Source of the DNA: Akkermansia muciniphila
GTDB lineage: Bacteria > Verrucomicrobiota > Verrucomicrobiia > Verrucomicrobiales > Akkermansiaceae
Direction: 5' to 3'
Length of the DNA stretch: 64,000 bases
NCBI RefSeq assembly: GCF_002884975.1
Contig: NZ_PJKB01000002.1
Span: 372,001 to 436,000 of the forward strand
This document shows positions 45,234 to 54,417 of the stretch, in pieces. Made by a program: the position numbers and the translations under genes. Position 1 is the first letter of the stretch; each line of letters opens with the position of its first letter. Under the pieces are notes generated by a model that made no database searches, had not been told where the DNA came from, and saw nothing but the letters and a program-made list of their open reading frames with translations.

Positions 45234-47662
45234 AAGCGTTCCTTTTCGTCAATGCAGGTTTAATGGCCCTGGCCGCGTTTGCCGCCGCGCAGGAGAACAT
45301 CCCGGACGCCGCTCCCGTACCGGACGGCCCGCTGGTCGCCAATCCGGAGCAGGATACCCTGGACATGGCGGACATGCTGTACAAGCAGGCCCAGGAGCCT
45401 GCCATGAAGGGAAATCCGCAGGAACACGGCCGCCTGCTTGATCTGAGCCTGCGCAAGTACCTGGAATTTTCCCAGCGCTTCCCCCAGTCCGCCCAGGCCC
45501 CCCTGGCGGAGTACCGCGCCGCCATGTGCCTCACGGAACTCGGAAGGAAGGCGGACGCGCATGCCCTGTTCCGCAGGCTCACCCAGACGGGCACTCCGGC
45601 CCTGATCGCCGCTTCCGCCTACCGTCTGGCCACGGCCGCTTCCGCCGCCGGGGAGGCGGAAAAGGCCATCCAGTATTACCAGCTCGTGGTCCGCAATGCG
45701 GAACAGAATGACTTGAAGGTGGACGCCCAGTACCGTCTGGGGCGCCTTTTTCTTTCCAGCGGGAATCCGGAAGGCGCCGCCACCATGTTCTGCGCGGTGA
45801 TGGGCAATCCGCAGGCTGACGGAAAATTCGTGCTGGTGTCCCGGATGGGGTATGCCGCCCTGTGCGCGGATACGGGCCGGCTGGGCGAAGCCTATTCCGA
45901 ATACCGCAAGGTGCTGGAAACGCCCGGCGTGGATGACCGGAACCGGGGTATTGCCACCCTCCAGGCCGCCATGCTGGCTACCAAGCTGAAGAAGACCGCG
46001 GAAGCCCAGGTTCTTTATGAACGGCTCTTGAAGGATGAGTCCCTGAAGGAAATGGCCCCGGAGGCCCGCATGGGGCTGCTCCTGGGATTGTACAACATGG
46101 GCAAGTACAAGGAAATCCTTTCCCAGTACGCGCAGCAGAAGGACATGAAGATGCCGACCAAGGAAGGAGAAGTACGCCTCCTGATGCTGCTGGGCCAGTC
46201 AGCCTACAAGCTGAAGGAATACCAGAAGGCGGCGGATTTCTTCCTGGAAGCGGAAAAGACCGTTCCTTATACGCAGGAAGCCATGCAGGCCTCCTTTTAC
46301 CGTCTGCTGTGCTATAATGAACTCAAGCAGAAAGACCTTCCGCAGCGTGCGCAGAGTTTTCTGAATCATTATGCCAAGGCCTTTCCGACCAGTGAGCTGC
46401 ATGACCTCGTGCGCCTGATGGCCGCGGAGAATCTGTTTAACAGCAGTCCGGCGGATGCCGCCCGGTTTTATGCCAGCATTGATTTTGACAAGCTGCCTCC
46501 CAAGATGCGTGCGGACATTTTGTACAAGAGCGCATGGGCCATCGCCCAGGCCGGGAACCGGGAAGTGGCCGCCACGCTGTTGACGGATTTCATCAACAAG
46601 TACCCGCAGGACCCCCGCATTTGCGAGGCTCTGACCCTGCGCGGCGACATGTACGCCAAAACCAAGAAGGAGGCGGAAGCCCTGATGGATTTTGACAGGG
46701 TGATCGCACGCTGGCCCAAGGAGGAATCCGCCGCCGCCGCATGGCAGCGGGCGGCCCAGATTTATGCTGGCCGCCAGGATATGGTGAACATGGCGAAGTA
46801 CTATGAAGGCCTGATCCAGAACTTCCCGAAGGCCTCCCCCGCCGCCCTGGCGGAAGCCCACTTCCTGCTGGGCCGTGCGGCGTTTGACCAGGGGGATTTC
46901 AAATCCTCCATCAGCCACATGGCGGAGGCCAAGACGCTGGACCCCCAGAAATACGGAGAGCAGGTGAACGTGCTTTCCGTGCTTTCCTATCACAAGCTCC
47001 AGGACGTGAAAAAATTGAAGGAAGCCCTGGAAACCCTCCAGAAGGAAAACCCCTCAGCCGTAGCCCGCGTGCCCGACGTCATTCCCGCGTGGCTGGGCCT
47101 TCAGGCCTACGGCATGAAGGATTTGGAAACGGCGGACAAGTACATGACCTGGGCCACGCAGAATGACCAGCTTCAGAACGTGAAGAAGGTGATCTGGCGC
47201 AATCTGGCGAAGGTACGGCTGGCTCTGAAAAAGTATGACCGCGCCCTGGTGGCCTCCAATAATTTCCTGAAAGATGAGGACCAGCCCTACCGCCGGGCGG
47301 ACGGCTTGCTGGACAAGGCCTCCATCCTGCTGGGACTGGGCAGGTATGCGGACGCCCGGAAGACGGCGGAGGAAGCGCTGGCGCTGGGCGTGGAAGGCCC
47401 TCTGATGGCCTCCCTGAAAATCATTCTGGGAGACATTTCCTATGCGGAGAAAAAGTTTGATGAAGCGGCCAAGTATTATGGCGTTACGGCTGAATTGTTC
47501 GTCAATGACGCCGAACTGAAGCCCAAGGCCCTGTTCAAGGCGGCGGAAGCGCTGGACAAGGCCGGCCGCAAGTCGGAGGCTTCCCAGTACCGGGCGCGCC
47601 TGCAGAAGGAGTTCCCGGATTGGAAGCAGGATGAAGAATCACTGCCCCCGGACGCCCGCTAG
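45230..47662 (+). CDS. large exported tetratricopeptide-repeat protein
   Basis: An 810-residue protein with a signal peptide (M-A-L-A-A-F-A-A-A-Q cleaved near residue 21). The rest is a solenoid of TPR units, for example A-E-Y-R-A-A-M-C-L-T-E-L-G-R-K-A, Y-R-L-A-T-A-A-S-A-A-G-E-A-E-K-A and A-S-I-L-L-G-L-G-R-Y-A-D-A-R-K. It overlaps exbD by 4 bases and precedes the GT51 gene by 23. Position and fold resemble CpoB/YbgF of the Tol-Pal operon, though it is far longer (CpoB is about 260). Probably periplasmic, linking the motor to other envelope proteins. Confidence 0.8.
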   Translation: MKAFLFVNAGLMALAAFAAAQENIPDAAPVPDGPLVANPEQDTLDMADMLYKQAQEPAMKGNPQEHGRLLDLSLRKYLEFSQRFPQSAQAPLAEYRAAMCLTELGRKADAHALFRRLTQTGTPALIAASAYRLATAASAAGEAEKAIQYYQLVVRNAEQNDLKVDAQYRLGRLFLSSGNPEGAATMFCAVMGNPQADGKFVLVSRMGYAALCADTGRLGEAYSEYRKVLETPGVDDRNRGIATLQAAMLATKLKKTAEAQVLYERLLKDESLKEMAPEARMGLLLGLYNMGKYKEILSQYAQQKDMKMPTKEGEVRLLMLLGQSAYKLKEYQKAADFFLEAEKTVPYTQEAMQASFYRLLCYNELKQKDLPQRAQSFLNHYAKAFPTSELHDLVRLMAAENLFNSSPADAARFYASIDFDKLPPKMRADILYKSAWAIAQAGNREVAATLLTDFINKYPQDPRICEALTLRGDMYAKTKKEAEALMDFDRVIARWPKEESAAAAWQRAAQIYAGRQDMVNMAKYYEGLIQNFPKASPAALAEAHFLLGRAAFDQGDFKSSISHMAEAKTLDPQKYGEQVNVLSVLSYHKLQDVKKLKEALETLQKENPSAVARVPDVIPAWLGLQAYGMKDLETADKYMTWATQNDQLQNVKKVIWRNLAKVRLALKKYDRALVASNNFLKDEDQPYRRADGLLDKASILLGLGRYADARKTAEEALALGVEGPLMASLKIILGDISYAEKKFDEAAKYYGVTAELFVNDAELKPKALFKAAEALDKAGRKSEASQYRARLQKEFPDWKQDEESLPPDAR

Positions 47663-47685
47663 GCGTCCTGATCATTGGAACCGGA

Positions 47686-49476
47686 ATGGAGAACAGGCGC
47701 AAAAGATGGTATGATCTGTTCGGATTGCTTCCCCGCAATCTGGGCCGCATGCTGCTGTGGCTGGGGCTCATTCCCATTGCCTTCATCATTGTCCTGCTCG
47801 TGTACGCCTGGAGGGCGGACCAGTATGAACTGGACGAAGTGCTGGCCCCGCTGGAAAACTGCGCCGCGTATGACCGCAACGGCCAGTGGATAGGCACCCT
47901 GACGGACCATGACCGGGTGTACGTGGCCCGCAATGAACTGCCGGACAATCTGGTGAACGCCTTCATTGCGCGTGAGGACGAAGCCTTTTTTGATCACGGC
48001 GGCATCGTGTATTCCTCCATTATCCGCTCCATCTGCCGGAACCTCACCACGCTGTCTTATGCCCAGGGGGCGTCCACCATCACGATGCAGTTGGCGAGGA
48101 ACTGCTATGAACTGGGGGGAAAGACCCTGGACCGCAAAGTTCTGGAAATGGCCGTGGCGCGCCGCATTGAGGGAAAGTACTCCAAGGATGAAATTCTAAC
48201 GGCTTACCTGAACCGCATCTACTTCGGCCAGCAATGCTACGGCATTGCCCAGGCGGCGGACCTGTACTTCGGCAAAAAAGTGGCGGATCTCACGCTGGAG
48301 GAATGCGCCACGCTGGCCGGCCTGGTGCGCGGGCCGTCCATCTACAACCCCGTTTACAGTCCGGAGGCGGCCGTCAAGGTGCGCAACGCCACGCTGGAAA
48401 GGATGCTGGAATGCAATTTCATCACCCAGGAGCAATTATGGCAGGCATCCCGTGAGCCGATGACGGTAGCGGGAGAGAAGGAGGCCCGGCCCGGCTCGTA
48501 CCCCATCCTGGTCATTTCCCGTGAACTGGGGGACATGGACTGCTGCGACGAGCAGGAGGGGACCTCCAGCATTTTTGTGATGACCACGCTGGATCTGGAA
48601 TTTCAGCGCATGGTGGAGGAAATAAGCGAGCCCCAGCTGACCGCGCTGGAACATTCCCCCGTGTGGTCAGGACTGCCCAGGAGGGTGGATAACCAGCTGA
48701 AGAATTGCGTGCAGGCGGCCGTGCTGTGCGTGGACTCCCGCAAGGGGGACCTGCTGGCCGTGACGGGCGGACGCTCCGCCCTGGACGGCGTGGACCGGTG
48801 GCAGACCATGGTGATGCCCGGAGACCTCTTTACCCCCATTGTCAACGTATGCGCCGTGGACCAGCGCAGAACCGTCATCCGCAGCAGTCCGGAAGTCACC
48901 GGGCGCGGGGTAGGGTTCAATACGGTGATAGAAACGGCGCAGAAAGCCGGCTACAAGGGAGACCTCCCCCGTTCCCCTGAGCTGTATGCCGGGAGGTTCC
49001 GGGCTCCTCTGGCGCAAGCCGTCAATGCGCTGTATTTGATCGGCAACGACGGGCGCAACGTGCAGATATCCTCCGTCCGGCAGGTAGGCACCACCAAGAA
49101 GAACCTGGTCATGGTGAATGCGCCCTCTCCGGAGGAAAGCCGCCGTGAAATCCTGCCGCGTGAATCCGCCCATCTGGTGGCCGCGCTGCCCCCCTTCCGT
49201 TATGACGAGCGCTCCAGGAAGACGTTCGTCAATGTCAGGCTGCCGGAGAACACGGGGAATTTCTCCGCCGTCATGGGGCGTTATTTCACGGTGTTCGTCT
49301 GGGTGGGCTTTGACTCCCCGGAGGAGGCCGTTTATAAAAAGAAGGGGGTGGCGGCTGCTCTGGCAAAAACCTCCGCCGCGCTGGCCGGGGAAGTGTATGA
49401 CCGGGCGGAGGAAAGCCGGAGGAAAGCAGCCCGGGAACGGAAGGAAAAGGAAGCCCCCGCAGAACAGGATTCCTGA
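47686..49476 (+). CDS. GT51 peptidoglycan glycosyltransferase with degenerate transpeptidase domain
   Basis: A 596-residue class A PBP-like protein. Membrane anchor at about 22-42; GT51 domain at about 75-245 with the catalytic Glu in R-E-D-E-A-F-F-D-H-G-G (E97) and the second in R-R-I-E-G-K-Y-S-K-D-E-I-L (E162). The C-terminal part aligns with a PBP transpeptidase domain but the motifs are lost: S-x-x-K reads D380-L-F-T383 (P-G-D-L-F-T-P), no S-x-N is visible, and K-T-G reads N522-T-G. It should polymerise lipid II but not cross-link. It is the fourth gene of the ExbB-ExbD-TPR run. Confidence 0.85.
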   Translation: MENRRKRWYDLFGLLPRNLGRMLLWLGLIPIAFIIVLLVYAWRADQYELDEVLAPLENCAAYDRNGQWIGTLTDHDRVYVARNELPDNLVNAFIAREDEAFFDHGGIVYSSIIRSICRNLTTLSYAQGASTITMQLARNCYELGGKTLDRKVLEMAVARRIEGKYSKDEILTAYLNRIYFGQQCYGIAQAADLYFGKKVADLTLEECATLAGLVRGPSIYNPVYSPEAAVKVRNATLERMLECNFITQEQLWQASREPMTVAGEKEARPGSYPILVISRELGDMDCCDEQEGTSSIFVMTTLDLEFQRMVEEISEPQLTALEHSPVWSGLPRRVDNQLKNCVQAAVLCVDSRKGDLLAVTGGRSALDGVDRWQTMVMPGDLFTPIVNVCAVDQRRTVIRSSPEVTGRGVGFNTVIETAQKAGYKGDLPRSPELYAGRFRAPLAQAVNALYLIGNDGRNVQISSVRQVGTTKKNLVMVNAPSPEESRREILPRESAHLVAALPPFRYDERSRKTFVNVRLPENTGNFSAVMGRYFTVFVWVGFDSPEEAVYKKKGVAAALAKTSAALAGEVYDRAEESRRKAARERKEKEAPAEQDS

Positions 49477-49507
49477 CGAAAGCAAATTTTCTACAATAGA
49501 CCATATC

Positions 49508-50272
49508 ATGAACCACTCACCTGAAATGACCACGGCCATTCTGGCCGCCAAATCCGCCGGAGCCTTCCTGAAAAAGCATTTTTATGACAGCAAGAAAGTG
49601 GATGAAGCCAGCCAGAACGATATTAAGCTGGAGCTGGACAAGCTTTCCCAGAAATTGATTACGGAGGAAATTCTCTCCGTGTTCCCCACCCATGCCGTTC
49701 TGGGCGAGGAAGGGTATACCGGAGACCGCAACAGTGAATATGAATGGATTGTGGACCCCATTGACGGGACGGTGAATTACTTTTACACCATTCCCTGGTT
49801 TTGCGTCTCCATCGCCCTGCGCCGCCGCGGGGAAGTGGTGCTTGGCGTGATTTACGATCCCATGATGGACGAATGCTGGCATGTGGAAAAGGGAGGAATT
49901 CCGTACATGAATGACCAGCCCATGCATTGCAGCCGCCGGGAGCGCATGGCGGAGGCCGTGGTGTTCGTGGGCCACGGCAAGACGGACGGCTCCAAGGAAA
50001 AGGGGATTGAACGCTTCGCCAAAATCGCCTGGCAGGTGCGCAAGGTGCGCAACAACGGCTCCGCTGCGCTGGCCCTGGCCTACATCGCCTGCGGCAGGTT
50101 TGACGCCTATGTGGAGAGCGTCATTTCCATCTGGGACATCGCCGCCGGCGTTCTGCTGGTGGAGGCCGCCGGAGGGAAGGTGATTCTGGAACCCAAGGAG
50201 GATAACCCGGAACAGTTTGCCATTATCGCCTGGAATGGCCGCATCCCGATTGAGAAGGCGCTGGACGAATAA
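49508..50272 (+). CDS. inositol monophosphatase family protein
   Basis: A 254-residue Mg-dependent, Li-sensitive phosphatase fold. The metal motifs G-E-E-G (68-71), W-I-V-D-P-I-D-G-T-V-N (about 79-89) and W-D-I-A-A-G (about 212-217) are intact. Family members act on inositol phosphate, PAP, or fructose-1,6-bisphosphate, or (SuhB) aid rRNA transcription. The substrate is not clear. ATG at 49508 is selected since homology starts there; the reading frame open further upstream overlaps the GT51 gene. Confidence 0.88.
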   Translation: MNHSPEMTTAILAAKSAGAFLKKHFYDSKKVDEASQNDIKLELDKLSQKLITEEILSVFPTHAVLGEEGYTGDRNSEYEWIVDPIDGTVNYFYTIPWFCVSIALRRRGEVVLGVIYDPMMDECWHVEKGGIPYMNDQPMHCSRRERMAEAVVFVGHGKTDGSKEKGIERFAKIAWQVRKVRNNGSAALALAYIACGRFDAYVESVISIWDIAAGVLLVEAAGGKVILEPKEDNPEQFAIIAWNGRIPIEKALDE

Positions 50273-50292
50273 CCTGAACACCCTGCCGCAGT

Positions 50293-50802
50293 ATGAAAGA
50301 CATGATTGCCCTTACCGGGCTGGGATATGATATCCACCGTTTTGCGGAAGCCCCGCGGCCCCTCATGCTGGGGGGCGTGCACATTCCTTCCGCCCGCGGG
50401 CTGGACGGCCATTCCGATGCGGACGTCCTGTGCCATGCCATTGCGGATGCACTGCTCGGTGCGGCCGGATTACCGGACATCGGCTACTGGTTTCCGCCGG
50501 GAGACCCCTCCTGCAAGGATATTTCTTCCCTGGAGATCGTGGCGAAGGCCGTTTCCCTGATCCGGGAACGCGGCGGCCGCGTGGTGAATGTGGACTCTTC
50601 CCTGATTGCGGAAGCCCCGCGCATCTCCCCCTATCTGGAACAGATGAAGGGAGCCCTGGGAAGCGCGCTGGGCATCTCCCCGGCGCGCGTGGGAGTGAAA
50701 GCCACCACCAATGAACAGCTCGGCGCCCTGGGGCGCCGGGAAGGCATCGCCGCCTTTGCCGTGGCGGCTATTTTGATGCCGGAAGATTTACCCACGCCAT
50801 AA
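50293..50802 (+). CDS. ispF: 2-C-methyl-D-erythritol 2,4-cyclodiphosphate synthase
   Basis: Non-mevalonate isoprenoid pathway enzyme. The 169 residues contain G-L-G-Y-D-I-H-R-F (Asp and His zinc ligands), G-L-D-G-H-S-D-A-D-V-L (third ligand His) and A-T-T-N-E-Q-L-G. Start at 50293, with 50302 as an alternative. It lies 20 bases after the phosphatase gene. The prenyl synthase at 59292 uses the pathway's products. Confidence 0.94.
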   Translation: MKDMIALTGLGYDIHRFAEAPRPLMLGGVHIPSARGLDGHSDADVLCHAIADALLGAAGLPDIGYWFPPGDPSCKDISSLEIVAKAVSLIRERGGRVVNVDSSLIAEAPRISPYLEQMKGALGSALGISPARVGVKATTNEQLGALGRREGIAAFAVAAILMPEDLPTP

Positions 50803-51315
50803 GGCATCACTGCCGTATTTTTTTGGAACCCTTTAAGCAGAAGGGAAGCATGGCTTTTTGTACCATGGGCTGGGGATCAATCTGTAGAGCTGCATACGGA
50901 TTATGAATCCGGGGTCAACCCACAAATTTGATTGAAAATCCTTTAATGCAAATTCACCACGGCATTTCCGGATGCCATGCACATTGAAATGATGCTTCCC
51001 GGCTTTCGCATATGCCGGTATGGGAGCGTAATAACGGTTTCTTTCCATAAGGGCCGGGAGGCACTTGTTCCCAGCGGGGCAACTATCAAAAGATACGGTG
51101 GAAGGTCAATATGGCGCGGTTTGAAGGGAAATATTCAGCAGGGCACGGAGGCGTCCCGGTTTTCGTTCCTGAAATCTTTTCTGAAGCGGCGCGGAAGAGT
51201 ATTTCTCCCTTTCTCCTCCTGCAACGGATTCATAATCCGCTAAGGTGGTTTCAGTGGGTGTTTTGGCATTTTTTGCCGGGCCGCTCCAATTAGCTACACA
51301 AAAGATATATGACGA

Positions 51316-51356
51316 GAAAAACCGGGCTTCTCCGAGTGGGGAAGTCCGGTTTTTTC
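51316..51356. terminator. bidirectional terminator-like hairpin
   Basis: AAAAACCGGGCTTC pairs with GAAGTCCGGTTTTT with one G-T, giving T-runs on both strands. It could end a short transcript from the left, such as a leader or small RNA. Confidence 0.7.
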
Positions 51357-51439
51357 ATCAGGCGCGGCGACGGGCGCAGGCGTTTCTTTTTTCCGGCGGC
51401 AGCTTTGGCGCAGTGCGGTTCCCATCATCTCCCCCCTAT

Positions 51440-51471
51440 AAAAAATGCGGCCGCGTGAACGGCCGCATTTG
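51440..51471 (-). terminator. terminator of yidC
   Basis: On the minus strand AAATGCGGCCG-TTCACG-CGGCCGCATTT is followed by TTTATAGGG; 30 bases after the yidC stop. Confidence 0.8.
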
Positions 51472-51499
51472 CGGGAAAAAGAGAGCTGAATGCGCGCCT

Positions 51500-53398
51500 T
51501 TATTTCTTTTTAGGAGTAATGTTGCGCATGTTGTGGCCCTTGCCCTTGCGCTGCTGTTCCTCCAGGGCCACGCGCTGCTGGTCCATCATCCGCTGGAAGA
51601 AGCCGGGCTTCTTCTTTTTGGCGGCGGTGAGCACGGGCATGGGAAGGCGGCGGATCAGGGCCGTCTGGCCGATGGATATAAGGTTCTGCGTGGTCCAGTA
51701 CAGGGCCAGGGCGGAAGCGAAGTTATAACAGAACAGGAAGAACATGACGGGCATCAGGTTCATGATGATGCGCTGGGAGCGTTCTCCCGCCTGCGGAGTC
51801 ATCCGCATCTGGATGATCATGGTCACCGCCATGATGAGGGGCAGGATGTTGATCGGAATGCCGAACAGGTGGCCTACGGTGTCAGGCAGGGACAGGTCCG
51901 TCATCCACAGGCAGAAGGGCTGGCCCCTCAGTTCCGCGGAGTACTGGAGGACGCGGTAGAAGGCGAAGAAGATGGGTATCTGGATGAGCATGGGCACGCA
52001 GCCGCTGGCCGGGTTGATGCCGTACTTCTGGTACAGCTTCATCATTTCCATGTTCACCTTCTGGGGTTCGTCCGGATATTTTTCCTTGAGCTTGGCCATT
52101 TCCGGCTGAACCAGGGACATGCGCTTCATGGCCATGTAGGACTTCTTGTGCAGCGGCCAGATGAGGGCGCGGACGACGATGGTCATGCAGATGATGGCCA
52201 CGCCCCAGTTGCCGAACCATCCGTGGAAGAGGTTGAGCAGCCAGTTCATGGGCACGCTCAGGAAGACGAGCCAGCCGTATGCCATGATGTCGCTGATGGC
52301 GGGGTAGGTGAGGTTCAGGTCGCGCAGGTAGGCGTTGAACTTGGGGCCCGTGTAAATGTCGTACGTGAGCGTCTTGATCTCGTTGGGCGCCATCGTCAGG
52401 TTGGGAATGCCCATGGCTACGGTGACGCCGGGCACCAGCGTGTTGTTTTCATGAGCCAGCGGGAATTCCTGGCGGGTGGCGTACACGGTGGAGCCGTTGG
52501 ACTTGTCCTGGGGAAGAAGGATGGTGGCGTAATACTGGCTCATCACGCCGGCATAGGTCAGGTCCTGAAGGGGGCCTTCCAGAACGCGGGCCTTCGCGGT
52601 GCTGAAAATGCCGCCCGTGAAGTAGGAGGGCACTTCCTGCTCCAGGGAGCCGTCCGCATGGTAAAAGAAGTGGGTGTAGGTGTCCTTGGGTTCGCTTTTG
52701 GCGATGGGGTAGGCGCTGCCGCCGAAGATGCCCATGTAGCGCAGGTCCTGGACATTGGAGGATTTGTTGAGCAGGGAGACGGTCAGGCGGATAAGGTACT
52801 TGCTGCCGGGCAGTACGTTTCCTTCCAGATTTTTGACGGGGTGCAGGGTATAGGTCTTGGAGATGAAAAGCTGCCGTGCGGCGTCATAGCCTTCCAGAGT
52901 AACGGAGTCTGCCGTGCGCTTGACTTCCCGGTATACCGTGTTGTCATAGGAGGGGTCCTGCGTGGCGTCCATGTTGAAGACGAGTTCGCCTATTCCCCTC
53001 TGCTGGGCTTCGTTGATCGTGATGTTGTGGTCCGCGACCTTCTGGGAGTCCACAATGTCGTTGTGGAGGGTGACGGCGCCGATGGAGCCGCCTATGCGGT
53101 TGAAGGTGTATGTGATGAATGGCTCCTGCTTGCCGTCCGTTTCCTGCGTTGCCGTCAGCGTGATCGGATTGCTTTTGTCTTCTTCCAGAGCCTTGGTAAC
53201 GGAAGTCTGTTCCGGCGTGGCGGGTGCTGCGGGCGTTTCAGCGCCGGGCGCCGGAACTACGGCGGGAGCGGCAGCTGTTTGCTGGGCGGGGACGGGGGCT
53301 GCCGGGACGGGCTCTTCCTTTTTATTGTTGCCCATGTAAATGTTCAGGCCCAGAAGGGCGGCGCAAACGCCTATGATGATCCATGCTGTGCGATCCAT
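51500..53398 (-). CDS. yidC: membrane protein insertase YidC
   Basis: A 632-residue Oxa1-family insertase. N-terminal span (A-W-I-I-I-G-V-C-A-A-L-L-G-L-N-I), large periplasmic domain (about 60-370), then five-span insertase core (about 375-600) with the hydrophilic-groove helix region I-W-P-L-H-K-K-S-Y-M-A-M-K-R-M and N-F-A-S-A-L-A-L-Y-W. The C-terminus is Lys-rich and may contact ribosomes. Last gene of the rpmH-rnpA-yidD-yidC cluster. Confidence 0.95.
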   Translation of the reverse strand: MDRTAWIIIGVCAALLGLNIYMGNNKKEEPVPAAPVPAQQTAAAPAVVPAPGAETPAAPATPEQTSVTKALEEDKSNPITLTATQETDGKQEPFITYTFNRIGGSIGAVTLHNDIVDSQKVADHNITINEAQQRGIGELVFNMDATQDPSYDNTVYREVKRTADSVTLEGYDAARQLFISKTYTLHPVKNLEGNVLPGSKYLIRLTVSLLNKSSNVQDLRYMGIFGGSAYPIAKSEPKDTYTHFFYHADGSLEQEVPSYFTGGIFSTAKARVLEGPLQDLTYAGVMSQYYATILLPQDKSNGSTVYATRQEFPLAHENNTLVPGVTVAMGIPNLTMAPNEIKTLTYDIYTGPKFNAYLRDLNLTYPAISDIMAYGWLVFLSVPMNWLLNLFHGWFGNWGVAIICMTIVVRALIWPLHKKSYMAMKRMSLVQPEMAKLKEKYPDEPQKVNMEMMKLYQKYGINPASGCVPMLIQIPIFFAFYRVLQYSAELRGQPFCLWMTDLSLPDTVGHLFGIPINILPLIMAVTMIIQMRMTPQAGERSQRIIMNLMPVMFFLFCYNFASALALYWTTQNLISIGQTALIRRLPMPVLTAAKKKKPGFFQRMMDQQRVALEEQQRKGKGHNMRNITPKKK

Positions 53399-53445
53399 AA
53401 TGTGATATAGCTTGATTGAAGTTGGTAGGGGGAGAGAAAGGTAAT

Positions 53446-53694
53446 TTAACGCGGCGTGCGGGCCGGAGGGACGGGATCATACCCTGAACCGCCCCACGGG
53501 TTGCATCTTAAAATGCGCCATGTTCCAAGAAGAAGGCCGCGCCATGCCCCGTGGAGCCGGACGGCCTGAATAAAGTATTGGGAGCAGGTGGGAGTATAGC
53601 GGCAGCCGCTGCCGGGGCCCCCCAGTGCATGCAGGGGAGCGCTGATGAAGGTTTGATAGCCCTGTACCAGGGCAATGAGCAGCCATTTCATCAT
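53446..53694 (-). CDS. yidD: membrane protein insertion efficiency factor YidD
   Basis: An 82-residue protein with the diagnostic [10 protein letters not shown] and [17 protein letters not shown]. It aids YidC-dependent insertion. The start ATG at 53694 overlaps the rnpA stop. A longer frame upstream is a shadow of rnpA. Confidence 0.93.
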   Translation of the reverse strand: MMKWLLIALVQGYQTFISAPLHALGGPGSGCRYTPTCSQYFIQAVRLHGAWRGLLLGTWRILRCNPWGGSGYDPVPPARTPR

Positions 53695-54062
53695 GCGTTG
53701 TCTTTTTCCCGGGAAAGAAGTTGCAGCTTGAGTTTGCGGGCGGCTTTTTGCCAGTCCCGCTCCAGGTCGGCATAGCTGGCTTCCACGGCCCGCCAGCGGA
53801 GGACGCACACCAGGTGCACGCCGTTTTCAAAGGGGGCGCCGTGCTCCCTCAGGATTTCCCGCACGCGCCGCCGCAGTTTGTTGCGGACGACGGCGCAGCC
53901 GATTTTCTTGGTGCAGATGATGCCGAATTTGGAGGGGGCCTCCGGATGTTCCAGCGGGGCTGCACTTAAAACAATAAGCCGACCTGCTACGGATGGTCCC
54001 TCGTTGCGTACCCGGGCAAATTGAAATGCCCTGGTCATGCTTTGTTGACGAGTAAGACGCAT
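53691..54062 (-). CDS. rnpA: ribonuclease P protein component
   Basis: A 123-residue basic protein with the RNR motif region ([18 protein letters not shown]). With RNase P RNA (not in this window) it matures tRNA 5' ends. The ATG at 54062 is chosen because M-R-L-T-R-Q-Q-S is the expected start; the open frame to 54254 crosses rpmH. Confidence 0.9.
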   Translation of the reverse strand: MRLTRQQSMTRAFQFARVRNEGPSVAGRLIVLSAAPLEHPEAPSKFGIICTKKIGCAVVRNKLRRRVREILREHGAPFENGVHLVCVLRWRAVEASYADLERDWQKAARKLKLQLLSREKDNA

Positions 54063-54126
54063 CTCCCGCGGGTCGGCCCGTGAAAAGAAGTTCCAAGGAG
54101 GCGTTAACCGAGTCCTGGCGGCTGAA

Positions 54127-54312
54127 TTAACGGCCGTGCTGGATGGTGTGGCGCTTGTACTGGATTTCGGCTCCCTTGGGAAGCAGGCGCTTGCGGCCTT
54201 TGGCGCGGCGGCGGCGGATAATGTCTGCTCCGTTCTTGGTAGCCATGCGTGCACGGAATCCGAACTGACGCTTGCGGCAACGCTTGGATGGTTGATAAGT
54301 CCTCTTGCTCAT
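54127..54312 (-). CDS. rpmH: 50S ribosomal protein L34, C-terminally extended
   Basis: A 61-residue L34: [11 protein letters not shown] and [11 protein letters not shown] are canonical. The usual protein is 44-46 residues; here about 14 extra residues ([15 protein letters not shown]) follow. First gene of the conserved cluster; many bacteria have dnaA and the origin upstream of it, but glnN is found here instead. Confidence 0.93.
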   Translation of the reverse strand: MSKRTYQPSKRCRKRQFGFRARMATKNGADIIRRRRAKGRKRLLPKGAEIQYKRHTIQHGR

Positions 54313-54389
54313 GATGTTGAAAGATGCTTCTTGTGAATTACTAGATTCAGTGCCGTCCGTCTAAGCGGCCTATGCACAACCGGACGGAA

Positions 54390-54417
54390 AGGATAACTAT
54401 TTTGGCTGTTTTGTCAA
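54390..54417 (-). promoter_or_regulatory. promoter for rpmH
   Basis: On the minus strand TTGACA, 16-base spacer, TATCCT, about 78 bases upstream of the rpmH start. A CCGTCCG/CGGACGG inverted repeat (54353-54387) lies in the leader. Confidence 0.7.

Larger units (their letters stand above)
50803..51499. other. gene-poor region between ispF and yidC
   Basis: About 700 bases with only short open frames (the best are 71 residues at 50833-51048 minus and 88 residues at 50977-51243 plus). Neither has a recognisable domain or good ribosome-binding site. The right half holds two strong hairpins (51316-51356 and 51440-51470). It may be decayed sequence or hold an unrecognised small RNA. Confidence 0.4.

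Noticed and set aside
50833-51243. Small proteins of 71 (minus) and 88 (plus) residues in the ispF-yidC gap
   Set aside because: They overlap each other, have no ribosome-binding site, no domain and atypical codon use.
51245-53410. 721-codon plus-strand open frame opposite yidC
   Set aside because: Antisense shadow of yidC, with the Gly/His/Val-rich composition typical of a reversed high-GC gene.
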